From positions 1-34,535 of the forward strand of contig WRFD01000003.1 of the NCBI GenBank assembly GCA_009778955.1: 34,535 nucleotides of DNA, written 5' to 3'. This document shows positions 20,553-27,282 of the stretch, piece by piece. The notes below the pieces were generated by a model that did not search any database, was not told where the DNA came from, and was given only the letters and a program-made list of their open reading frames with translations. Origin of the DNA: Desulfobulbus sp. (GTDB lineage: Bacteria > Desulfobacterota > Desulfobulbia > Desulfobulbales > Desulfobulbaceae). The position numbers were made by a program, and so were the translations under genes. The stretch's first letter is position 1, and each line of letters begins with the position of its first letter.

Positions 20553-21470
20553 ATGCAAGGTATCGAACAGAGCGGCCATTTTTTTCCCGGCAGTCGGACC
20601 GGCATCCTGCTGGTGCACGGCCTGACCGGCACGCCCATGGAAATGCTCAGTGTGGCCAAGCGCCTGAACAAGTACGGCTTCACCGTATCCTGCCCAGTGC
20701 TGGCCGGACACTGCGGCACGGAACAAGACCTCCTGGCCACCCGCTGGCGAGACTGGGCGGCCAGCGCGGAACAGGCGCTGCTGCGGCTGCGGGAGCACTC
20801 GGACGTGACCTTTGTGGGCGGGTTGTCCGCCGGAGCCGTGCTCAGTCTGTATCTGGCGGACCTCTACCCCTCCCTGGTGCGTGGCATGGCCCTGTATTCA
20901 ACCACCCTGACCTGGGACGGATGGAGCATCCCCAAGCTCAGTTTCCTGTTGCCCCTGGTCTTGCGCCTGCCGTATGTCGGCAAGCGTTACCATTTTACGG
21001 AAACCTTTCCCTATGGCATAAAAAATGAACATCTGCGCCGGCGCATCGTGGCCAAGCTGAAGAGCGGCGACACCGCCACCGCCGGCCACACCCATACGCC
21101 GGGCGTCATTGTCCGGGAACTGTGGCGCATGGTGGATGCGGTGAAAGAGAAATTTCCGTCCATCAGGACGCCGGCTCTGATTGTGCACGCCGACAACGAC
21201 GATATCGCCGGGCTGCGCAAAAACGCCCTGTACATGCAACGCCGCCTGGCCGGCCCCACGGAACTGCTCAGGCTGTACGACAGCTACCACATGGTCACTG
21301 TGGACCAGGAACGGCACCTGGTGGCCGACGCCACGGCCCGCTTCTTCCAAGGCCACCTGGAAACGGAAGAGTACGCGGAACTGACCGCGGCCGCCAAGGA
21401 GCCCGTACCCGTTCCGCCAGAAGATGCAAACCGCCGGAATGCGCGCTCGGCGGTTGCGGAGCCGGCATGA
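20553..21470 (+). CDS. Alpha/beta-fold hydrolase (carboxylesterase/Est30-like)
   Basis: GILLVHGLTGTPMEMLSVAKRL, FVGGLSAGAVLSLYLA (nucleophile elbow GLSAG), IVHADNDDI, catalytic His region SYHMVTVDQERHLV. Confidence 0.88.
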   Translation: MQGIEQSGHFFPGSRTGILLVHGLTGTPMEMLSVAKRLNKYGFTVSCPVLAGHCGTEQDLLATRWRDWAASAEQALLRLREHSDVTFVGGLSAGAVLSLYLADLYPSLVRGMALYSTTLTWDGWSIPKLSFLLPLVLRLPYVGKRYHFTETFPYGIKNEHLRRRIVAKLKSGDTATAGHTHTPGVIVRELWRMVDAVKEKFPSIRTPALIVHADNDDIAGLRKNALYMQRRLAGPTELLRLYDSYHMVTVDQERHLVADATARFFQGHLETEEYAELTAAAKEPVPVPPEDANRRNARSAVAEPA

Positions 21471-21826
21471 CGGCGCTGGCTGTCTTCCTTTGGATGCTGA
21501 ACATGTCCATGGACACCTTCGGACACCTGGCCTTCAAGGCCGCGGCCGGCCATGGCCTTGACCTGGACGCCTTCAGCCATTGGAAGCACATGGCTCGCAG
21601 CCCCTGGCTCTGGGCTGGGGTTATCTGCTACACCGGCGAATTCTTTGTCTGGGCGGCCTTTTTGTCGCAGGTGCCCCTAGCCGCCGGGGTGATGCTCGGC
21701 TCGATCAACATCGTGGTCCTGATGATCGCCGGGCGGCTGGTGTTCAAGGAATGCCTCACGGCCTGGCGCATGGCTGGCATGCTGCTGATCACCGCCGGCG
21801 TTATTCTGGTGGGACTTGGCGTATGA
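21467..21826 (+). CDS. SMR/EamA-type small membrane transporter subunit 1
   Basis: 119 aa, four hydrophobic segments; ATGA overlap with the preceding gene; AAGVMLGSINIVVLMIAGRLVFKECLTAWRMAGMLLITAGVILVGLGV. Confidence 0.8.
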   Translation: MTALAVFLWMLNMSMDTFGHLAFKAAAGHGLDLDAFSHWKHMARSPWLWAGVICYTGEFFVWAAFLSQVPLAAGVMLGSINIVVLMIAGRLVFKECLTAWRMAGMLLITAGVILVGLGV

Positions 21827-22239
21827 AGCGGTTCTATCTGATCGGTTTTTTGTGCTTGATGGCCTCGGACACCCTGGCGCAGATCTGCTTCAAATTCGCT
21901 GGTACGGCTGCCGAGCCGCTGGCGTTCGATGTGGACTGGGTGCTGCGGATTGCGACAAGCCCCTGGTCGTATGGCGCGATGGTCGGATATTTATGTTCCT
22001 TTGTCTCCTGGATGACCCTGCTGCGCTACGCGCCCATCGGTCCCGCCTTTGCCGCCTCGCACCTGGAGTTGGTCACTGTGACCATTTTTTCCGTCTGGCT
22101 CTTCCATGAGCCGCTCACCCTGTCCAAGATGGCAGGCGGCCTGTTGATTGTGCTCGGAGTGCTCTGCCTTGCCAAAGGTGAAAGCGTCGTCGGAGAAGAA
22201 CATGGACAGGATGCCGCCCAAGGCGAGAGTCGGGCGTGA
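21823..22239 (+). CDS. SMR/EamA-type small membrane transporter subunit 2
   Basis: 138 aa, four hydrophobic segments; ATGA overlap; APIGPAFAASHLELVTVTIFSVWLFHEPLTLSKMAGGLLIVLGVLCLA. Confidence 0.8.
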   Translation: MKRFYLIGFLCLMASDTLAQICFKFAGTAAEPLAFDVDWVLRIATSPWSYGAMVGYLCSFVSWMTLLRYAPIGPAFAASHLELVTVTIFSVWLFHEPLTLSKMAGGLLIVLGVLCLAKGESVVGEEHGQDAAQGESRA

Positions 22240-23446
22240 ACTGCCGCCCACGGCAGGATTGCCCCTGACCTGGAGCGATTATCTGCACAAGCCCGGCCTG
22301 TCTTTTGCCGAAGGCCTTACGCAATGGCCCGGCCTGCCGGACCCGATCATGACCTGTTCCGGCACCGCCGCTCTGGTGGTCGCCCTGAAGACCCTGCACC
22401 AACGCCACCCGAACAGGAATGCCGTCATTGCGCCCGCCTACAACTGCCCCCTGGTGCCTCTGGCCACATGCCTGGTTTCTGGTTTGCGCGCCATCGCTTG
22501 CGATACCGTTGCCGGCGGCAGCGATCTTGACCTGCAACAATTAGACAGCCTGTGCGATGAGCGCACCCTGGCCGTCATCCCCACTCACCTGGGCGGCCGC
22601 GTGGCGGATGTCCGGGCGGCCCAGGCTGTTGCCGAGCGGTACGGCGCTTTTGTCATCGAAGACGCGGCCCAAGCCCTCGGGGCCTTCGCGGAAGAGGACC
22701 AGACCGTCGGCTTGCGGGGTGATGTCGGTTTTTTCAGCCTGGCGGCCGGCAAGGGTCTGACCACCTACGAAGGCGGCATCCTGGTCAGCCGCGACCCCCA
22801 ACTGCGGGTGGAACTGGCGGCCGTGGCGAGAAAGACGCTGCGACCCGATCTGGGCTGGACCCTACGCCGCAACCTGGAACTGCTGGGGTATGGGCTGTTG
22901 TACACCCCCTCCGGCCTCCGGCTGGCCTATGGACGCAACCTGCGCAAACACTTGGATGCGGGCGACGAGGCCACGGCGGTGGGCGATGTCTTCACCCTGG
23001 CGGACATACCCCTGCACAGCCTGGATGCGTTGCGCTTGCGCGTGGCGGCCAACGGACTGTTCCGCCTGCCCAGCTTTCTGGAAGAAGGGCGTTGGCGGGC
23101 CATGCGCCGACGCGGGCAACTGGCCGAACTGCCCGGCGTCTTGGTCATTGGCGATCGTCCGGGAACAAACGGGGCATGGCCCTTCTTCATGGTGCTCATG
23201 CCCGGCAAAGGGCAACGGGACCGCGCCCTGCACACCCTTTGGCGTTCCGGCAACGGCGTGTCCAAGCTCTTTGCCCATGCCTTGCCGGACTATCCATTTA
23301 TGGCCCCGATCCTGGCGGGACACGACTCACCGGGCTACCCCAACGCACGGGACCTGGCAGACAGATTGCTCACCGTCTCCAACACCCATTGGCTGGATAA
23401 CGCCACCTTCACCCTGATCGTCCAAGCCTTGAGGAGCAGCCTGTGA
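22202..23446 (+). CDS. DegT/DnrJ/EryC1/StrS-family PLP aminotransferase-like protein
   Basis: CSGTAALVVALKTL, VIAPAYNCPLVPLA, GAFVIEDAAQALGA, GDVGFFSLAAGKGLTTYEGGILVS (PLP Lys region). Confidence 0.88.
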   Translation: MDRMPPKARVGRELPPTAGLPLTWSDYLHKPGLSFAEGLTQWPGLPDPIMTCSGTAALVVALKTLHQRHPNRNAVIAPAYNCPLVPLATCLVSGLRAIACDTVAGGSDLDLQQLDSLCDERTLAVIPTHLGGRVADVRAAQAVAERYGAFVIEDAAQALGAFAEEDQTVGLRGDVGFFSLAAGKGLTTYEGGILVSRDPQLRVELAAVARKTLRPDLGWTLRRNLELLGYGLLYTPSGLRLAYGRNLRKHLDAGDEATAVGDVFTLADIPLHSLDALRLRVAANGLFRLPSFLEEGRWRAMRRRGQLAELPGVLVIGDRPGTNGAWPFFMVLMPGKGQRDRALHTLWRSGNGVSKLFAHALPDYPFMAPILAGHDSPGYPNARDLADRLLTVSNTHWLDNATFTLIVQALRSSL

Positions 23447-24519
23447 GCTCGAATGCGCCTGTCGCCTTCCGCAATTTGCCGGAGCCTTCGGCCTTGCCCG
23501 GGCTGTTTGTCCAGCATCCGCCGCAGGACTTTGCCTGCCGCTCAGACAGGCTGGGCCTACCGGTTTTTACAACCAGCTTCGATCTGCTGACCACCTTGGA
23601 ACCCACCGCCCGCCGCCGCCTGACCAAACTCCCCTTATTCCGCGCTTGGTCAAGGTTGTTGAGGCTGCACACCTGTTTCGCCGGGACCACCATCACCGAA
23701 TATGCGCCGCTGCCGCCAAACCTTGCGCCGGAAGCCGTCATCGACAATCTGCTTTCAGAACATGCGGCTGGCCACACCCTGACCATCCTCAAGGATTTGC
23801 CCAACGGTTCGCCCCTCTTGCCGGAAGAGGACAACGCCTTTGCCGATAGGCTGGCCGCCCTGGCGGCGGGTAGAGGGTTCATCGAGGTGGAAGGCCAGGC
23901 CCTGGCCTATGTGCGCATTGACTTTGCGGACAGCGGCGAATACCTGGGCAGGCTCTCATCGGGTCGCAGAAAGGATGTGCGCCGCAAGCTGAAAAAGCGG
24001 TCCGCGCTTCAGGTGGAAACAGTGCGCCTGGGGGATGGGCGGTTTGTCGATCCCACCTTTCTGGAAGAGATGTACGCCATGTACCTGGATGTTTTTGCGC
24101 AAAGCGAGATCCAGTTCGACCTGCTCAGTCTGGAATTTTTTTCGGCCCTGCTGCAACACCCTGAAATCGAAGGCGTGGTCTTCCTGTACCGGCATGGGCA
24201 ACAGCTTGCCGGGTACAATATCTGCCTGATCCAAAACGGCATGTTGATCGACAAGTATGTGGGCTTCACCTATCCGCTGGCGCGGGAACTGAACCTGTAT
24301 TGCATCAGTTGGATGGAGAACCTGGAATTCGCCCTGGGGAACGGCCTGCACACCTACATCGCGGGCTGGACCGACCCCTTGGTCAAGGCGAGCCTGGGGG
24401 CCTCGTTCACCTTTACCCGGCACCTGGTCTGGGTGCGCAATCCCCTGTTGCGGAGCATTCTCCGCCCCCTACGACGCTTTTTCGAGTCCGACGGCCAGAT
24501 GATGCGGGGTGCGGCATGA
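23443..24519 (+). CDS. GNAT/FemAB-like N-acyltransferase
   Basis: GTG start with GTGA overlap; RLSSGRRKDVRRKLKKRS, GVVFLYRHGQQLAGYNICLIQNGMLIDKYVGFTYPLARELNLYCISWMENLEFALGNGLHTYIAG. Confidence 0.75.
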   Translation: MSSNAPVAFRNLPEPSALPGLFVQHPPQDFACRSDRLGLPVFTTSFDLLTTLEPTARRRLTKLPLFRAWSRLLRLHTCFAGTTITEYAPLPPNLAPEAVIDNLLSEHAAGHTLTILKDLPNGSPLLPEEDNAFADRLAALAAGRGFIEVEGQALAYVRIDFADSGEYLGRLSSGRRKDVRRKLKKRSALQVETVRLGDGRFVDPTFLEEMYAMYLDVFAQSEIQFDLLSLEFFSALLQHPEIEGVVFLYRHGQQLAGYNICLIQNGMLIDKYVGFTYPLARELNLYCISWMENLEFALGNGLHTYIAGWTDPLVKASLGASFTFTRHLVWVRNPLLRSILRPLRRFFESDGQMMRGAA

Positions 24520-25460
24520 ACGAAGGCCCGGAAAAGACAAAGCAGGCAAGGAACGGGCTGATATGGCCGGACATGGCGCGGCCGGTAATTCTGGATTTCG
24601 ACGACTCTGGGCCGCCGCTGTCGCCGGATACACTGCGCATCCCCTTGAGCGATTGGCAGGAGTCCATCCGTTTCGGCTGCACCCTACGGAATTATGCGGC
24701 CCTGGCCAGCCGCCTGGACGGACTGATGCCGCTGGAATGCGGCTGCGTGTTCACCGGCAGCGGCGATTATCACCACCTTTCCCTGTATCTGCTCAGGCGT
24801 CTAGCCCGACACAGAGACCTTGTCCCAGGCTGCCTGGATGTTGTAGTCTGCGACAACCATCCAGACAACATGCGCTATCCCTTCGGCCTGCACTGCGGTT
24901 CTTGGGTGCGCCACGCCGTAGCGCTTGCCTGCGTCCGCCATATCCACGTCATCGGCATCACCTCGGCGGACATCACCCTTGCCCATGCCTGGGAAAATTA
25001 TCTTGCACCCTTTGTGCGGAAAAAACTCTTCTATTGGAGCGTGGGCCGCCGGGCCGCCTGGCTGGGACTGTTGGGCAGAAGGGCCCACTCCAGAAGTTTC
25101 GATTCAGCCGGCGAGCTTGTGGCAGCATTCACGCCTGTGGCGCGGGACAGCGGCTGCCTGTACCTGTCTATCGACAAGGATGTACTCAGCCCGGCGGTGG
25201 CGCGCACCACCTGGGACCAGGGCGTTTTCGGGCTGGAGGATCTTGAAATGGTGATCCGGGCTTGCTCCGGCAAACTGGCCGGGGCCGACATCACCGGGGA
25301 TGTTTCGGCTTATGCCTATGGCGGAGTTTTCAAGCGCCTGTTATGCCGCCTGGACGGACAACGAGGCCTGGACGCGGCAACATCGGCATCATGGCAAAAG
25401 GTGCAGCTGGCGGTGAATGCGCGTCTGCTGGCACTGCTGCGTCAGACGATGTCCGTATAA
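24516..25460 (+). CDS. Arginase/ureohydrolase-fold family protein
   Basis: Candidate metal-ligand motifs GSGDYHH, VVVCDNHPDNM (D-x-H-x-x-D like), YLSIDKDVLSPA (D-x-D); ATGA overlap with preceding gene. Confidence 0.72.
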   Translation: MNEGPEKTKQARNGLIWPDMARPVILDFDDSGPPLSPDTLRIPLSDWQESIRFGCTLRNYAALASRLDGLMPLECGCVFTGSGDYHHLSLYLLRRLARHRDLVPGCLDVVVCDNHPDNMRYPFGLHCGSWVRHAVALACVRHIHVIGITSADITLAHAWENYLAPFVRKKLFYWSVGRRAAWLGLLGRRAHSRSFDSAGELVAAFTPVARDSGCLYLSIDKDVLSPAVARTTWDQGVFGLEDLEMVIRACSGKLAGADITGDVSAYAYGGVFKRLLCRLDGQRGLDAATSASWQKVQLAVNARLLALLRQTMSV

Positions 25461-25749
25461 TTCAAGACCTGCTGCCAGCCCATGGGATAGCCGTGTACTG
25501 ACCGGAAGCGGCGAAAAAAGCGCCCTGAGCGGGATGCGCAGGGACGCTAAGCTCTGGCGGGATGTTCTGCTGCAAAGCTCAGACAAGCGCAGCGATGGCG
25601 CCCTCCCCGATGAAGACGCGGTAGCCGTGGGTCGCGGATTCCTTGACTGCCGCCTGATCTTTCATGCCATGCAGCCTGATGCAAGACATTTGTCGTTCCC
25701 CCTGCCATCAAGAAGAGGGTAGAGCTTTTCCCCAACCTCGAGACAGCCC

Positions 25750-26190
25750 ATGCTTGCCAGTTCCTCCTTGACCGGCCTTTTCCTGGCCTCGTTTCTGGCC
25801 GCCACCATTCTGCCGATGCAGTCGGAAGCGATCCTGGTCGGGCTGCTCCTCACCGGCGACTATCCGGTTTTCGCGCTGCTGGTCGTGGCAAGCTGCGGCA
25901 ATATCCTCGGCTCGGCGTGCAACTGGTGGTTGGGCCGGCACGTCGAGCGATACCGCCATTGCTCCTGGTTTCCGGCGAGCGAGCAGCGGCTGCATCAGAC
26001 CCAACAGTGGTACCGGCGCTATGGCAGGTGGTCGCTGCTGTTGTCTTGGGCGCCGATCATCGGCGACCCGCTCACCGTTGCCGCGGGCATCATGCGCGAG
26101 CCCCTGCCGGTTTTCCTCCTGATCGTCAGCATTGCCAAAGCCGGACGCTACCTGATCCTGGCGGCCGCCACCCTGAACTGGCTCTCCTGA
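25750..26190 (+). CDS. YqaA-family (DedA/SNARE-like) membrane protein
   Basis: MLASSSLTGLFLASFLAATILPMQSEAILVGLLL, GNILGSACNWWLGR, FVPIIGDPLTVAAG-like WAPIIGDPLTVAAGIMR. Confidence 0.88.
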   Translation: MLASSSLTGLFLASFLAATILPMQSEAILVGLLLTGDYPVFALLVVASCGNILGSACNWWLGRHVERYRHCSWFPASEQRLHQTQQWYRRYGRWSLLLSWAPIIGDPLTVAAGIMREPLPVFLLIVSIAKAGRYLILAAATLNWLS

Positions 26191-26241
26191 ACAAACCGCC
26201 GGCAACTACAAAATAGAGCGCACCGATTGCCTGATGCGGTT

Positions 26242-27282
26242 CTATTGCGCCGGCCCTGACGGCTGCCCCCCGGCCGGGATCGGGGAAGGCTCGATCGAGG
26301 ATGACTGCACAGGCGTCTTGACCCGCACCAGAGAAGAACGGGACGCACTTTTCAATTCGTCCACCTGCCAGCCGTCAACCCGGAACAACTGCCCCTGGTT
26401 GGACACCTTGAGCACCAACGACGGGTCAGCCGGAAGCGCCGGCGCCGCATCCTTCTTTACCGGTTGCGCCGGCTTCGGCGGCTGACCGAAGACATATTCG
26501 ACAACCATACCGTTGTCGAGTTCCACAGTACACTTCAGCTCCGGGGTGGACAGACCGTATTCAGGCTTGGCCTCGGCGCCGAGAAGGCCGTTGACCATCA
26601 GGCCTGCAAGCCGGTTGACCAGGGCGTCGCGCCGCTCCTTGACCACCTCTTCATCGGGCGCAAGATCGGATGGTTGCAGGCCGTCCTGCCCCCGTTCCAA
26701 GCGCAGGCCGGGCAATTCGATCCGCTTGATCTGCTCGGGCTTAAGTTGGAGGATCCTAGAGTCGATCCAACTGTCGGTCCTGACCTCAAGGTCGTGCTGG
26801 GACAAGGACAGGGACTGAATTTCAGGATCGTTGTCGGCCCTGAGATAGATCTTGCGCAGGCCGGGCGAGGTGCCGAAGTAAAGGATCGCCAGCGCGGTCC
26901 CATCCTTGAGCAGATTCAGCTTGCGGACATACCGGTCCGGCGCCACCTTGAAGCGGGCGGCCGCCTCGGCGGTGGTAGCCTCAGGCCAGCCGCGCTCCAT
27001 GCTGACCAATTGGTCGATCAGGTCCTGCACCCTGGCTGAGTCCGCCGGAAACGACCCGGCCTCAGGCAACAGCCATCGGTCCTTGTCCTTTTTCAGCGCC
27101 AGGTGGCGCCCTTCGCCATCTTCGAGCAGCACCTCGTTGACATCGGCCGCCTTGAAGGCGAGCAAGGCTCCCTTTTCCGGTCGCGCCGTCCCGGTGCGGT
27201 CGATGAAGCGGGTCGCCAACAACAGCCCGATCTGCACCAGCAGCAGGATCAAGCACCCCCAAATCAGTCGTTTCATGGTCAT
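26242..27282 (-). CDS. DUF4340 domain-containing protein
   Basis: N-terminal TM, KDRWLLPEAGSFPADSARVQDLIDQLVSM, LAILYFGTSPGLRKIYLRADND; overlaps the GldG gene stop. Confidence 0.85.
   Translation of the reverse strand: MTMKRLIWGCLILLLVQIGLLLATRFIDRTGTARPEKGALLAFKAADVNEVLLEDGEGRHLALKKDKDRWLLPEAGSFPADSARVQDLIDQLVSMERGWPEATTAEAAARFKVAPDRYVRKLNLLKDGTALAILYFGTSPGLRKIYLRADNDPEIQSLSLSQHDLEVRTDSWIDSRILQLKPEQIKRIELPGLRLERGQDGLQPSDLAPDEEVVKERRDALVNRLAGLMVNGLLGAEAKPEYGLSTPELKCTVELDNGMVVEYVFGQPPKPAQPVKKDAAPALPADPSLVLKVSNQGQLFRVDGWQVDELKSASRSSLVRVKTPVQSSSIEPSPIPAGGQPSGPAQ

Noticed and set aside
25547-25735. Small minus-strand ORF MGKSSTLFLMAGGTTNVLHQAAWHERSGG...
   Set aside because: No recognisable domain and ambiguous frame; cannot be supported as a gene.
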